Shown in pieces: positions 47,260-57,907 of a DNA stretch of 64,000 bases. The DNA comes from Azospirillum oryzae. GTDB lineage: Bacteria > Pseudomonadota > Alphaproteobacteria > Azospirillales > Azospirillaceae. A program made the position numbers and the translations under genes. The stretch lies in the NCBI RefSeq assembly GCF_008364795.1, contig NZ_VTTM01000002.1, forward strand, positions 310,001 through 374,000, given 5' to 3'. A model generated the notes under the pieces. That model was not told the DNA's origin and did no database searches. It saw only the letters and a program-made list of their open reading frames with translations. Position 1 is the first letter of the stretch; every line of letters starts with the position of its first letter.

Positions 47260-48675
47260 ATGACCGTCGCCGCCGCTCTCGACCAGATCCGCGCCATCGT
47301 CGGCCCGTCCGGCATCCTCACCGATGCCGCCGACATGGCCCCCTACCTGTCGGAGTGGCGCGGGCGCTTCAAGGGCAACAGCCCGGCGGTGGTCCGCCCG
47401 GCCAGCACCGAGGAAGTCGCGGCGGTCGTCAAAATCTGCGCCGAGGCCGGCATCCCCATCGTGCCCCAGGGCGGCAACACCAGCCTCGTCGGCGGCTCCA
47501 TCCCCTACGAGGAGGGGCGCGAGATCGTGCTCAGCCTGTCGCGCATGAACCGCATCCGCGACATCGACACGCTGAACTATACCATGACGGTGGAGGCCGG
47601 CGTGGTTCTGACCAGCATCCAGGAGGCCGCGGCCGACGCCGACCGCCTGTTCCCGCTGAGCCTGGGTGCGGAGGGCACGGCGCAGATCGGCGGCCTGATC
47701 TCCACCAACGCCGGCGGCATCAACGTCCTGCGCTATGGCAACACCCGCGACCTCGTGTTGGGACTGGAGGTGGTTCTGGCCGATGGGCGCGTCTGGGACG
47801 GCATGCGCCGCCTGCGCAAGAACAACACCGGCTACGACCTGAAGAACCTGTTCGTCGGCGCCGAAGGCACGCTGGGCATCGTCACCGCCGCCGTGCTGAA
47901 GCTGTTCCCGCGCCCGCGCCAGTCGATCACCGCCTTCGTCGCCGTGCCCAGCCCGGCCGCCGCCATCGAGCTGCTGGCCCGCCTGCGCGCCGCCTCCGGC
48001 GATGCCGTGTCGGCTTTCGAGCTGATGTCGCGCCGCTGCCTGGATTTCGCCATGAAACACGTCGCCGGCACCATCGACCCGCTGTCGGAGCCGTCGCCCT
48101 GGTATGTCCTGACCGAGCTGACCGCCGGCACCCGGTCCGACGCCTTCCAGGAGACGGTGGAGACGGCGCTGGGCGAGGCATTCGAGGCCGAGCTGGCGAC
48201 CGACGCCACGCTGGCCCAGTCGGACGCCCAGGCCAAGCAGCTGTGGTTCATCCGCGAGGCCATCGTCGAGGCGCAGAAGTTCGAGGGCGGCTCGATCAAG
48301 AACGACGTGTCGATCCCGGTGTCCCGCGTCGCCGAGTTCATTGAACTGGCGGAAGCGGCGGTGGCAGTGGCCTGCCCCGGCATCCGTCCGACCCCCTTCG
48401 GCCATGTCGGCGACGGCAACATCCACTTCAACCTGAGCCAGCCCGAGGGTGCCGACACCAAGGCCTATCTCGACCGCTGGGACGAGATCTGCCACGTCGT
48501 GAACGAGGTGATCTTCAAGCTCGACGGCTCGATCTCCGCCGAACATGGCGTCGGCCGCTTCAAGAAGGACGAGATGCCGGTCATCAAGGGTCCAGTGGAG
48601 TTCGACATGCTGCGCGCCATCAAGGCGACGCTCGACCCCAAGGGCCTGCTGAATCCGGGGAAGATGCTGCCCTGA
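47260..48675 (+). CDS. FAD-binding oxidoreductase, D-2-hydroxyacid/2-hydroxyglutarate dehydrogenase-like
   Basis: A 471-residue flavoenzyme with an N-terminal PCMH FAD-binding domain (IVPQGGNTSLVGGS, LGAEGTAQIGGLISTNAGG, KNNTGYDLKNLFVGAEGTLG) and a C-terminal FAD-oxidase domain carrying the metal-binding GHVGDGNIHFNL and SAEHGVGRFKKDE. It belongs to the GlcD / D-lactate dehydrogenase / D-2-hydroxyglutarate dehydrogenase family. The absence of GlcE and GlcF neighbours makes glycolate oxidase unlikely; D-2-hydroxyglutarate, linked to serine synthesis, is one reasonable guess. It precedes leuC by 153 bases. Confidence 0.9.
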   Translation: MTVAAALDQIRAIVGPSGILTDAADMAPYLSEWRGRFKGNSPAVVRPASTEEVAAVVKICAEAGIPIVPQGGNTSLVGGSIPYEEGREIVLSLSRMNRIRDIDTLNYTMTVEAGVVLTSIQEAAADADRLFPLSLGAEGTAQIGGLISTNAGGINVLRYGNTRDLVLGLEVVLADGRVWDGMRRLRKNNTGYDLKNLFVGAEGTLGIVTAAVLKLFPRPRQSITAFVAVPSPAAAIELLARLRAASGDAVSAFELMSRRCLDFAMKHVAGTIDPLSEPSPWYVLTELTAGTRSDAFQETVETALGEAFEAELATDATLAQSDAQAKQLWFIREAIVEAQKFEGGSIKNDVSIPVSRVAEFIELAEAAVAVACPGIRPTPFGHVGDGNIHFNLSQPEGADTKAYLDRWDEICHVVNEVIFKLDGSISAEHGVGRFKKDEMPVIKGPVEFDMLRAIKATLDPKGLLNPGKMLP

Positions 48676-48828
48676 ACACCTCTTCAACGGCCGCCCGCGT
48701 CATAATATTGCGGGGGACAGGCTTGCGGCGAAAGACGTATGGCCGCGCTTGTCCCCGGCGCGACACAAGGCTATGGTGCGGCCTCCGATTGTTCTGCGCC
48801 TGTCGTACCGCGAGAGAGAGTTTTTCCG

Positions 48829-50232
48829 ATGTCCAAGCCGCGCACTCTGTTCGACAAGATTTGGGACAGCCACGTCGTGCATCGCCAGGACGACGGCACC
48901 TGCATCCTCTACATCGACCGCCATCTGGTCCATGAAGTGACCAGCCCGCAGGCGTTCGAAGGACTGCGCGTCGCCGGCCGCAAGGTGCGGCGTCCGGAAG
49001 CCACTCTCGCCGTGCCCGACCACAACGTCCCCACCACCGACCGCTCCAAGGGCATCGTCGAGGAGGAGAGCCGGATCCAGGTGGAGACGCTGGACAAGAA
49101 CGCCCGCGACTTCGGCGTCCGCTATTTCCCGATGGACGACGTCCGCCAGGGCATCGTCCACATCGTCGGCCCGGAACAGGGCTTCACCCTGCCCGGCGCC
49201 ACCATCGTTTGCGGCGACAGCCATACCGCCACCCACGGTGCGTTCGGTGCGCTGGCCTTCGGCATCGGCACGTCGGAGGTGGAGCATGTGCTGGCCACCC
49301 AGACCCTGCTGCAGAAGCCGGCCAAGAACATGCTGATCCGCGTGGACGGCAAGGTGAACCCGGGCGTCACCGCCAAGGACATCGTGCTGGCCATCATCGG
49401 CAAGATCGGCACCGCCGGCGGCACCGGCTACGTCATCGAATTCGCGGGCGAAGCCATCCGCGACCTGTCGATGGAAGGCCGCATGACCGTCTGCAACATG
49501 GCGATCGAAGGCGGCGCCCGCGCCGGCCTGATCGCCCCGGACGAGAAGACCTTCGCCTACGTCCAGGGCCGCGCCCTGGCTCCCAAGGCCGGCGCCTGGG
49601 AACAGGCCGTCCAGTATTGGAAGACGCTGCCGTCGGACGAGGGTGCGGTCTATGACGCCACCGTCGTGCTGAACGCCGCCGACATCGTCCCGCAGGTCAC
49701 CTGGGGCACCAGCCCGGAAGACGTGCTGCCGATCACCGCGACCGTGCCGAACCCGGCCGAGATCGCCGACGCCGGCAAGCGCGCCGCCGTCGAGCGCTCG
49801 CTCGCCTACATGGGCCTGACCCCCGGCCAGCCGCTGACCGAGGTGAAGGTCGACACCGTCTTCATCGGCTCCTGCACCAACGGCCGCATCGAAGACCTGC
49901 GCGCCGCCGCCGAGGTTGCCAAGGGCCGCAAGGTCGCCGAGGGCGTGCGCGCCCTGGTGGTTCCGGGCTCGGGGCTGGTCAAGGAGCAGGCCGAGGAAGA
50001 GGGTCTGGACAAGATCTTCACCGAGGCCGGCTTCGAGTGGCGCGAGCCCGGCTGCTCCATGTGCCTGGCGATGAACGCCGACCGTCTGGCTCCCGGCGAG
50101 CGCAGCGCCTCGACCTCCAACCGCAACTTCGAAGGCCGTCAGGGCCGCGGCGGCCGCACCCACCTCGTCAGCCCGGCGATGGCCGTGGCGGCGGCGGTGA
50201 CCGGCCATCTGGCCGACGTCCGCGCGCTGTAA
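48829..50232 (+). CDS. leuC: 3-isopropylmalate dehydratase large subunit
   Basis: Isomerises 2-isopropylmalate to 3-isopropylmalate in leucine synthesis, with LeuD. The 467-residue protein of the aconitase family has [37 protein letters not shown], the first cluster cysteine in [13 protein letters not shown] and the CxxC pair in [14 protein letters not shown] at 48829 follows a GAGAGAG stretch. leuD is not adjacent in the window; an intrinsic terminator at 50254-50292 ends the transcript, and the next gene is on the other strand. Confidence 0.97.
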   Translation: MSKPRTLFDKIWDSHVVHRQDDGTCILYIDRHLVHEVTSPQAFEGLRVAGRKVRRPEATLAVPDHNVPTTDRSKGIVEEESRIQVETLDKNARDFGVRYFPMDDVRQGIVHIVGPEQGFTLPGATIVCGDSHTATHGAFGALAFGIGTSEVEHVLATQTLLQKPAKNMLIRVDGKVNPGVTAKDIVLAIIGKIGTAGGTGYVIEFAGEAIRDLSMEGRMTVCNMAIEGGARAGLIAPDEKTFAYVQGRALAPKAGAWEQAVQYWKTLPSDEGAVYDATVVLNAADIVPQVTWGTSPEDVLPITATVPNPAEIADAGKRAAVERSLAYMGLTPGQPLTEVKVDTVFIGSCTNGRIEDLRAAAEVAKGRKVAEGVRALVVPGSGLVKEQAEEEGLDKIFTEAGFEWREPGCSMCLAMNADRLAPGERSASTSNRNFEGRQGRGGRTHLVSPAMAVAAAVTGHLADVRAL

Positions 50233-50253
50233 GACTGTAAGGTTTGGTCGCTG

Positions 50254-50292
50254 GAGGGGCAGGGTCGGGGGTTTCCCTCGTTCCTGCCCCTT
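50254..50292 (+). terminator. Intrinsic terminator after leuC
   Basis: GGGGCAGG (50254-50261) pairs with CCTGCCCC (50281-50288), with an inner GGG-TTT-CCC hairpin in the loop, and TTTT follows at 50289-50292. It begins 22 bases after the leuC stop. Confidence 0.75.
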
Positions 50293-50335
50293 TTGCTTGG
50301 AACGTCGCTTCGCGCCTGTAAGACGGCCTGCCGCC

Positions 50336-53300
50336 TCACCGGGTATGCGCCTCCGGCGGCGCCTTGGTGTCGGGCATCGGCGTGCCGTCGCCGCCCAGGA
50401 AGAACAGGTTGCGCAGGAAACCCGGCGCCAGCACCGCCAGCGGGTTGACCGACACGTCCGGGTCGGACAGCGGTCCCTGCACGTGCCAGGTGGCGGAGAA
50501 GATGCCCTGGCCCTCGCCGCCGCTCAGGATGTCGCCCAGCAGCGGGATCTGGCCGATCAGCCGGTTCAGGCCATAGACCGGAACGATGGTGCCCTGCAGG
50601 TTGGCGGTTTCCGTCTCCAGGTCGATCTGCCCCTCCAGCGTCAGGCCGAGCGCCGAGCCCGAGGTGCGCAGATCCTTCAGCGTCAGCAGCCGGCCCTCCT
50701 TGCGGAAATCCGCCACCATCCGGCCGAAATTGACGCCTTTGCCGCCGCCCAGCAGCTCGGCGAAGCCCGACGGCGAGATCGCGTTCAGGATGCGGGCCAG
50801 CGCCGGAACGTCGATCAGCGTGTAATCGCGGATCTCGGCCTTGCCGACGATGGCGGCATCGGCCCGCGGCTCGGCAGAGCGGCCGGTCAGGGTCAGCCGG
50901 CCGCCGCGCATGCGGTCGTTCAGATCCATCGCCTGCAGGGCGGAGCCCAAATCGTCGGCGTTGATGGCGAGATCGTAGACGCCCTGCGGACCCGGCCGCC
51001 ATTTCAGCGACACGCCGCCGCCTTCGCTGCGGCCGGTGAGGTCGAGCAGGGTCCAGGCGGCGGCGTTCCGCCGCATGGTTCCCGAGACCTGCCGCAGCCG
51101 CCGTCCCTCGCCGAACACCACCGAATCGAACTTGATGGTGACGTCCAGCGGCGTCTTGCGGCCATCGTCGGTGGGGGAGGGCGGCTTCTTGGGCGGCGGT
51201 GTGACGGCGCCCTCGCCGGACGGCGTCTTGCCGGTCAGGCCGCGGGCGTCCAGGCTGGCGCCGGTGATGGTGCCGGCGTAGCCGCCGGCCGGCCCGCCCG
51301 GCTTGGCGGGAGGCAGCACGGTCAGGTCGGCGCGCAGGTCGGTCTGGCCCAGCTTGAAGCTGGGGGTCTGCACCCGCGCCACCCGTTTGCCGCCGTCGGC
51401 CAGCTCCAGGTTGGTGACGCTCTTCAGCCCGCCGGCGTCGATGGTCAGGTTGCTGATGCGGGTGGGGCGGTCCTTGTCGAACTCCAGCGTCAGCTTGCCT
51501 GTGCCGGGCTTTCCGGGCGGCTTGGCCCAGCCCAGCTCCTCGATCGACAGCCGGGTCTTCTCCAGGTTCAGATTGCCGGTCAGCAGCAGCTTGTGCTTGC
51601 GGTCCACCGTGAACAGGATGTCGGCGCCGAAGGGACCCTGCACCCGGTCTTCCAGATCGATGCCGTGGGCGCGCAGATCGTCGGCGGTGGCGTCGCCCTT
51701 CACCGCGATGCGGGTGCGCGGCCCCTTGGCGGCGCTGTCGAAGGACTCGTTCCAGTCGACGGTGACGGGAATGCCGTCCAGCTTGGCGGCGCCCTTGATC
51801 TGCATCGCCTTGAGGTCGAGCGCCAGCGACAGCTCGCCGTCGGTGGCGTTCAGCCCGGCCGCGACCTTCTCCACCGCCACCTTGTGCAGCTTGCCGGTCA
51901 CGTCCAGCTCCAGCTGCTCCACCTTCAGGTCGGCCAGTAGGGGGAAGGCGAAATGCAGCTGCGCCTCGGCGGTGCCCTGGGTGCGCTTCGGGTCCATCTC
52001 CAGCTTGGTGGGATAGCCCAGCGGCGGCATGTCGATCAGGGTCAGGATGGAACGCACCGGTCCTTGGACCGGCAGGCGGATGTCCATCGTCTCCTTGCCG
52101 ATGTCCAGCCCGCCGATCACCACCTTGCCGTCGCCGATCTCGATGTCGCCCGATTTGGGGTCGGCGATCCGGCCGCCCTTGGTCAGGACGGTGAAGGTCT
52201 TGCCGTCGGTCGTCGCCTCCAGTCCCGCGCCGGTGACCGGCGTCAGGTCGTGGAAATAGCGGACGCTGATGTCCTGCCCGGCCATGGTGGCGAGGAAGCG
52301 CGTCTGCTCGGGCGGTCCCGACCCGTCGAGTGGTACCGAGAGGTCCACCTCCGCCCGCGCCTCCGTCACCGTCCCGTGCGACAGGTTCCGGGTCACCCAT
52401 TCCCGCGCGTTGCGACCGGCGACGGTCGGCCAGTAGCGGTGCAACTCGTCCAGCGCGACGCCGCGGGCCGCCGCCTGCACCTCCACCGCCATGCGGTCGC
52501 CCTGGCGGAGCGCGGTGCCGCTGGCCTCGACCTTCGGCTGCGGCCCGCCGGTCTCGCCCAGCACGGCGCTCAGCCCATCCAGTTCGATGCGGTCGCGGTC
52601 GCCATGCAGGCGCAGCCGGGCCGATTCGATCGGCAGCGGCCCTTCGAACAGGTCGGGGCGGAGCAGATGCCCGCGTCCGGCGGTGATGTCGGCCTTGCCG
52701 CCGGTCGGCTGCAGCGACGGGTCGAAGGTGACCTCCACCGTTCCCGACAGCGGCAGGTCGGCAGCCTTCAGCGGTTCCAGCGGCGGGGCGAGACCGGCGA
52801 CGGCGGCGGGGGTGAAGCCGGTCAGCCGCGCGGTGGCCCGGCCATCCTTGTCCGGCCCCTGCCGTCCCGACAGCTCCAGCCCGGCGGTCCGGCCGCCGGC
52901 GGTCAGCGACAGGCTGGCCTGGAGGGCACGCTCGCCATCGGTTTCCACCAGCTCGCCCCGGCCACTCAGGCCCAGCGGTTCGCCGCCATCCGCCGCCGCC
53001 AGCGATAGATCGTCGATCCGCAGCCGCCGGCCCGGCACGTCCAGGCTGCCGCGCAGCTCCAGGCTCCGCACCGCGAGCGGCTCCGGCCGCAGGGCGGCGG
53101 GCAGGGCGACGCTGCCGCTGCCGCCGCGCAGGTTCAGATCGACCGTCGAGGGTTCGAAGCGCGGGTCCAGCCGCGCCGAGACCGTGCCGGACAGCGGCAG
53201 CTTCACCGCCGACAGCGGCTCCATTGCCGGCCCGACCTCCGCCAGCGCCGCCGGCTCCAGCCCGTCGACCGACAGGGTCAGGTCGGTGGTGGCGTCGGCG

Positions 53301-54064
53301 ATGTTGTAATGGCCGGCGGCGGCGACGGTCACCGCTTGCGTCGTCGCCCTACCACCGGAGTTGCCCCCGGCATTGCCCAAATCCAGCGTGACGCGGGCGC
53401 GGCCCTGGGCGCCCTGGGAGTCGCGGGTCAGCACGACGTCGGCGCGCGTGGCGTGCCAGGACAGATCGAGCATGCGGTTCTCGACCCGCAGGTCGGCACC
53501 CACCACCGACAGCCGGCGCAGCAGACCCAGCGGCCGGTCGATGTCGGGCGGGCGGCGCAGGCTGTCCAGCGCCTCGTCCATCAGGTCGGGGCCGGCATTC
53601 TCGGAACTGCCGGCGGACTCGGCGTCGGCACGCACGTCGAAGGCGAGGCTGCCATCGGCGCGGCGCAGCACGGTCAGGCGCGGCCGGACCAGATCCAGGC
53701 GCGTCGGCGACAATGTGCCGCGGAACAGGGCCGGAATGGAGAAGCCGATGCCCATCTCCGGCACCGCCGCCAGTTCCGCTCCTCCGGCATTCAGGGCCTG
53801 CACCCGGCGGGCGCGCAGGTCGAGACGCCGTCCGTCGGTGTTCTCAATCCCGTCCTCGTCCTCCAGCGACAGCACCAGTTCGCCGATGTCGATGTGGAAG
53901 CGGCCGTCACGGTCGCTCAGCGCCTGCTCGACATAGGGGATCAGCGGATCGAGTGCGATCGGCCCCTGCGACAGCCGCCACGCGAACAATCCGCCGGCGG
54001 CAAGCGCCACGGCGCCGACCCCGGTCAGCGTCAGGCCGAGGATCTTCGCGGTACGGCGGATCAT
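50336..54064 (-). CDS. Giant AsmA/YhdP-like envelope protein
   Basis: A 1242-residue protein with one N-terminal membrane helix (about 7-29, GLTLTGVGAVALAAGGLFAW) and a very long periplasmic part rich in beta structure. It resembles DUF3971/YhdP proteins of the AsmA-like family, proposed to form hydrophobic channels carrying phospholipids between the membranes. The C-terminal region has a typical AsmA-like ending (LLGDILSGGEGQGIFSATWHVQGPLSDPDVSVNPLAVLAPG). Repeated segments such as EPLSAVKLPLSGTV and EPLKAADLPLSGTV suggest internal duplication. It diverges from glnE with 99 bases between starts. The transport role comes from family knowledge only. Confidence 0.86.
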   Translation of the reverse strand: MIRRTAKILGLTLTGVGAVALAAGGLFAWRLSQGPIALDPLIPYVEQALSDRDGRFHIDIGELVLSLEDEDGIENTDGRRLDLRARRVQALNAGGAELAAVPEMGIGFSIPALFRGTLSPTRLDLVRPRLTVLRRADGSLAFDVRADAESAGSSENAGPDLMDEALDSLRRPPDIDRPLGLLRRLSVVGADLRVENRMLDLSWHATRADVVLTRDSQGAQGRARVTLDLGNAGGNSGGRATTQAVTVAAAGHYNIADATTDLTLSVDGLEPAALAEVGPAMEPLSAVKLPLSGTVSARLDPRFEPSTVDLNLRGGSGSVALPAALRPEPLAVRSLELRGSLDVPGRRLRIDDLSLAAADGGEPLGLSGRGELVETDGERALQASLSLTAGGRTAGLELSGRQGPDKDGRATARLTGFTPAAVAGLAPPLEPLKAADLPLSGTVEVTFDPSLQPTGGKADITAGRGHLLRPDLFEGPLPIESARLRLHGDRDRIELDGLSAVLGETGGPQPKVEASGTALRQGDRMAVEVQAAARGVALDELHRYWPTVAGRNAREWVTRNLSHGTVTEARAEVDLSVPLDGSGPPEQTRFLATMAGQDISVRYFHDLTPVTGAGLEATTDGKTFTVLTKGGRIADPKSGDIEIGDGKVVIGGLDIGKETMDIRLPVQGPVRSILTLIDMPPLGYPTKLEMDPKRTQGTAEAQLHFAFPLLADLKVEQLELDVTGKLHKVAVEKVAAGLNATDGELSLALDLKAMQIKGAAKLDGIPVTVDWNESFDSAAKGPRTRIAVKGDATADDLRAHGIDLEDRVQGPFGADILFTVDRKHKLLLTGNLNLEKTRLSIEELGWAKPPGKPGTGKLTLEFDKDRPTRISNLTIDAGGLKSVTNLELADGGKRVARVQTPSFKLGQTDLRADLTVLPPAKPGGPAGGYAGTITGASLDARGLTGKTPSGEGAVTPPPKKPPSPTDDGRKTPLDVTIKFDSVVFGEGRRLRQVSGTMRRNAAAWTLLDLTGRSEGGGVSLKWRPGPQGVYDLAINADDLGSALQAMDLNDRMRGGRLTLTGRSAEPRADAAIVGKAEIRDYTLIDVPALARILNAISPSGFAELLGGGKGVNFGRMVADFRKEGRLLTLKDLRTSGSALGLTLEGQIDLETETANLQGTIVPVYGLNRLIGQIPLLGDILSGGEGQGIFSATWHVQGPLSDPDVSVNPLAVLAPGFLRNLFFLGGDGTPMPDTKAPPEAHTR

Positions 54065-54163
54065 CGGGCACCGTCGGAAAAAGAAGGAGAATCGGTCCGA
54101 TTGACCTTCACGCCCGACACGTGCAGCTTTCTGCCCATGATTTGAGCAGGAAAGACGGTTGCC

Positions 54164-57100
54164 ATGCCCAGCCCCATCGCGTTCTCAAGCCCCTTGCCGA
54201 AGCCCTTCGATGCCGCGCAGGCGTCGTTGGGGATGGAGCGCTGGCGCCAGCAGGCCGCCGCGGCGGAGCCGGAGACCCGCGCCTGGGCGGAGGCCTTCGC
54301 CGATTCGGAGCACGGCCGGGCGCTGATCGAGGCGGTGTGCGGCAACAGCCCGTATCTCGGCCACAGCCTGACGCGGGAACTGCCCTTCGTCGCCCGGACG
54401 GTGCAGGACGGCTTCGACGACACCTTCGCCGCCCTGATCGCCTCGCTCCATGCCGAGCATGGCGAGGAAAAGTCGATGGACCGGCTGATGGCGGGCTTGC
54501 GGGTGGCAAAAAGGCGCGCGGCGCTGCTGATCGCGCTGGCCGACATCGCAGGGGCGTGGCCGCTGTTCCGCGTCACCGGCGCCCTGTCGGAGCTGGCGGA
54601 GACGGGGGTCCAGTTGGCCGCGAATTTCCTGCTGCGCCGCGCCGGGGAGGCGGGGACGCTGACGCTGCCGGATCCGCAGCGACCGTGGGTCGGTTCGGGC
54701 CTGATCGTTTTGGGCATGGGTAAGCTTGGCGGGCGCGAACTCAACTATTCCAGCGACATCGACCTGATCGTCCTGTACGACGACGCTGTTGTGCAGACGC
54801 CCCAGCCGGACAACCTCGCGCGAACCTTCATCAGGCTCGCACGCGATCTTGTCCGCATTATGGATGAACGGACCAAGGACGGCTACGTCTTCCGCACCGA
54901 CCTTCGGCTTAGGCCGGATCCGGGCGCGACGCCGCTGGCGGTTTCCGTCTCCGCGGCCGAAATTTATTACGGCAGCGTCGGCCAGAACTGGGAACGCGCG
55001 GCGATGATCAAGGCCCGCCCCATCGCCGGCGATCCGGAGGCGGGGGCCGCCTTCCTCCGCTTCCTGGAGCCCTTCGTCTGGCGCCGCAACCTGGATTTCG
55101 CCGCCATCCAGGACATCCATTCGATCAAGCGCCAGATCAACGCCCACAAGGGCCACCGCGAGGTGACGGTCAACGGCCACGACATCAAGGTCGGCCGCGG
55201 CGGCATCCGCGAGATCGAGTTCTTCGCCCAGACCCAGCAACTGATCTTCGGCGGGCGCGACCCGCGCGTGCGCATCGCCCCGACCCTGATGGCGAACGAG
55301 GCGTTGCGCGACGTCGGCCGCGTGCCGCCGCAGACGGTGGAGGAGCTTGCCGGGGCCTATCATTTCCTGCGCCGTGTCGAACACCGCGTCCAGATGATCG
55401 ACGACCAGCAGACCCACCGTATTCCCGCCGACGATGCCGGGGTGGCGCATCTGGCGACCTTCCTCGGCTACGGCGACCCCGCCGCCTTCCGGGCGGAGCT
55501 GCTGGCGACGCTGGGGCAGGTCGAGGACCGCTATGCCGAGCTGTTCGAGGAGGCGCCGTCGCTCTCCGGCCCCGGCAATCTGGTCTTCACCGGCACCGAC
55601 CCCGATCCCGGCACGGTGGAGACGCTGAGCGGCATGGGCTTCGCCGATCCGGCGCGCGTCATCAGCGTGGTGTCGGCCTGGCACCGCGGCCGTTACCGCG
55701 CCACCCGGTCGGGACGCGCGCGGGAGCTGCTGACCGAGATGACGCCGGCCCTGCTGAGCGCGCTGGCCAAGACGCCGGCCCCCGATTCGGCGTTGATGAA
55801 CTTCGACGATTTCCTTGGGAAGCTGCCCGCTGGCGTCGGGCTGTTCTCCCTGTTCGTCGCCAATCCCTGGCTGCTGGAACTGGTGGCGGAGATCATGGGC
55901 ATCGCGCCGCAGATGGCGCAGACCCTGTCGCGCAACCCGTCGCTGCTGGACGCCGTGCTGTCGCCGGACTTCTTCGATCCGCTGCCGGGCAAGGCGGACG
56001 GGCTGGCCGACGACCATGCCCGGGTGATGGCGCCGGCCCGCGACTTCGAGGATGCGCTGACGCTGGCCCGGCGCTGGACCAACGACCAGCGCTTCCGTGC
56101 CGGGGTGCATATCCTGCGCGGCATCACCGACGGCGACCGCTGCGGCGCCTTCCTGGCCGATCTGGCCGACATCGTCGTTCCCGACCTCGCCCGCCGGGTG
56201 GAGGAGGAGTTCGCCCAGCGCCATGGCCGCATCCCCGGCGGCGCCTGGGTGGTGGTGGCGATGGGCAAGCTGGGCAGCCGGCAGCTGACGATCACGTCGG
56301 ACATCGACCTGATCGTCATCTATGACGTGGCGCCGGGCCAAGGGAGCGGTGGGGGGCCGCGCCTGTCCGACGGCACAAAGCCGCTGTCGCCCAACGAATA
56401 TTACATCAAGCTGACCCAGCGCCTGACCAACGCCATCACCGCACCGATGGGCGACGGGCGGCTCTACGAGGTCGACATGCGGCTGCGCCCGTCGGGCAAT
56501 GCCGGGCCGCTCGCCACCTCGCTGGACGCCTTCGTCAAGTATCAGGCCGCCGACGCCTGGACCTGGGAGCATATGGCCCTGACCCGCGCCCGCGTGATCG
56601 GCGGCGATCCGGAACTGGGGGGCCGCGTCCAGGCGGCGATCCGGTCGGTGCTGACCGCGCCGCGCGATGCCGACCGGCTGCTGTGGGATGTCGCCGACAT
56701 GCGGCGGCGAATCGAGAAGGAGTTCGGGACGACCAATGTCTGGAACGTCAAATACGCCCGCGGCGGCCTGATCGACATCGAGTTCATCGCCCAGTACCTG
56801 CAACTGCGCCATGGGCACGAGCGGCCGGACATCCTGCACATCGGCACCGCCAAGGCGCTGCGATGCGCCGCCCGGACCGGCGCGCTGGACCCGGAGGTGG
56901 CGGAGGATCTGGAAACGACTCTGCGGCTGTGGCGGCGCGTGCAGGGCTTCCTGCGGCTGACCACCGCCGGGGTGCTCGACCCCAATCAGGTGTCGCCCAG
57001 CCTGCTGGCCGGGCTGGTCCGCACGGCCTTTCCTGACGAGCGTGAGCCTGACGGTGTTGACTTCCCTGAACTGGACCACAGAATCCGTGCCGTCGCCGCC

Positions 57101-57181
57101 CGCGCCCACGGCCATTTCAAGGCCCTGGTCGAGGAACCGGCGGGCCGTCTGGCCCCACCCACCACCACGGCCCCGGCCTGA
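54164..57181 (+). CDS. glnE: Bifunctional glutamine synthetase adenylyltransferase/deadenylyltransferase
   Basis: Adenylylates and deadenylylates glutamine synthetase in answer to PII and glutamine, a key control in nitrogen-fixing bacteria. The 1005-residue protein contains two nucleotidyltransferase domains with the catalytic pattern: LGMGKLGGRELNYSSDIDLI (about residue 185-205) and MGKLGSRQLTITSDIDLIVI (about 700-720), each followed by PII/GS-type linkers such as YARGGLIDIEFIAQYLQL. Length and both active sites are complete. A GGAAAG ribosome site precedes the ATG. Confidence 0.96.
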   Translation: MPSPIAFSSPLPKPFDAAQASLGMERWRQQAAAAEPETRAWAEAFADSEHGRALIEAVCGNSPYLGHSLTRELPFVARTVQDGFDDTFAALIASLHAEHGEEKSMDRLMAGLRVAKRRAALLIALADIAGAWPLFRVTGALSELAETGVQLAANFLLRRAGEAGTLTLPDPQRPWVGSGLIVLGMGKLGGRELNYSSDIDLIVLYDDAVVQTPQPDNLARTFIRLARDLVRIMDERTKDGYVFRTDLRLRPDPGATPLAVSVSAAEIYYGSVGQNWERAAMIKARPIAGDPEAGAAFLRFLEPFVWRRNLDFAAIQDIHSIKRQINAHKGHREVTVNGHDIKVGRGGIREIEFFAQTQQLIFGGRDPRVRIAPTLMANEALRDVGRVPPQTVEELAGAYHFLRRVEHRVQMIDDQQTHRIPADDAGVAHLATFLGYGDPAAFRAELLATLGQVEDRYAELFEEAPSLSGPGNLVFTGTDPDPGTVETLSGMGFADPARVISVVSAWHRGRYRATRSGRARELLTEMTPALLSALAKTPAPDSALMNFDDFLGKLPAGVGLFSLFVANPWLLELVAEIMGIAPQMAQTLSRNPSLLDAVLSPDFFDPLPGKADGLADDHARVMAPARDFEDALTLARRWTNDQRFRAGVHILRGITDGDRCGAFLADLADIVVPDLARRVEEEFAQRHGRIPGGAWVVVAMGKLGSRQLTITSDIDLIVIYDVAPGQGSGGGPRLSDGTKPLSPNEYYIKLTQRLTNAITAPMGDGRLYEVDMRLRPSGNAGPLATSLDAFVKYQAADAWTWEHMALTRARVIGGDPELGGRVQAAIRSVLTAPRDADRLLWDVADMRRRIEKEFGTTNVWNVKYARGGLIDIEFIAQYLQLRHGHERPDILHIGTAKALRCAARTGALDPEVAEDLETTLRLWRRVQGFLRLTTAGVLDPNQVSPSLLAGLVRTAFPDEREPDGVDFPELDHRIRAVAARAHGHFKALVEEPAGRLAPPTTTAPA

Positions 57182-57226
57182 GGGTTTCCGATCCCCGCCG
57201 GCAGGAAGAAGGATAGTCGAGCAGCC

Positions 57227-57691
57227 ATGACCGTAGACGTCGGATCGCCCGCCCCGGATTTCACCATGCCGACCGACGGCGGGGGCAGCGTCACGCTGTC
57301 GGCCCTGCGCGGCAAGCCGGTGGTGCTGTATTTCTACCCGAAGGACGACACGTCGGGCTGCACGTCGGAGGCCTGCGGCTTCCGCGACCAGCTGCCCGAC
57401 TTCTCCGCCGTCGATGCGGAGGTGATCGGCGTCTCCAAGGACAGCGTCGCCAGCCACGACAAGTTCAAGGCCAAGCACGAACTGACCTTCACGCTGGCCT
57501 CGGACACCGACGGCACCGTGTGCGAAGCCTATGGCACCTGGGTTGAAAAGAGCATGTACGGGCGCAAGTACATGGGTATCGACCGCGCCACCTTCCTGAT
57601 CGACAAGGACGGCATCGTCCGCAACGTCTGGCGCAAGGTGAAGGTCACCGGTCATGTCGCCGCGGTTCTGAAGGCCGTGCAGGCGCTGTAA
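57227..57691 (+). CDS. bcp: Thiol peroxidase, Bcp/PrxQ type
   Basis: Peroxiredoxin that reduces hydrogen peroxide and organic hydroperoxides. The 154-residue protein has the PrxQ active site: peroxidatic C45 and resolving C50 in DTSGCTSEACGFRD, five residues apart as in the atypical 2-Cys class. It also has VLYFYPKDD, VIGVSKDSVASHDKFK and the ATFLIDKDGIVRNVWR strand. It starts 45 bases after glnE. Confidence 0.96.
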   Translation: MTVDVGSPAPDFTMPTDGGGSVTLSALRGKPVVLYFYPKDDTSGCTSEACGFRDQLPDFSAVDAEVIGVSKDSVASHDKFKAKHELTFTLASDTDGTVCEAYGTWVEKSMYGRKYMGIDRATFLIDKDGIVRNVWRKVKVTGHVAAVLKAVQAL

Positions 57692-57907
57692 CCTTCAACG
57701 GGAAGGTGGGGCGCCTTTTTCTCCCGGCATGGACCGGACGGGAAGGGCGCCCTGCCGGCCCGGCTATTCCCCCGGCGTGTGGGCGTACGCCCGAAGGGTA
57801 TTTTTAGAATCGCCCCAAACAAGCCTACACTTCGTGCATTCCCGCACCAGAGGCCGCGCAACCCACCGCGGTTTTGGTCCTTCGGCTGCCCCAGGGATGC
57901 ACATGCC

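Noticed and set aside
54185..57655. A 1156-codon minus-strand frame opposite glnE and bcp
   Set aside because: Antisense to two clear genes, low-complexity composition, no motif.
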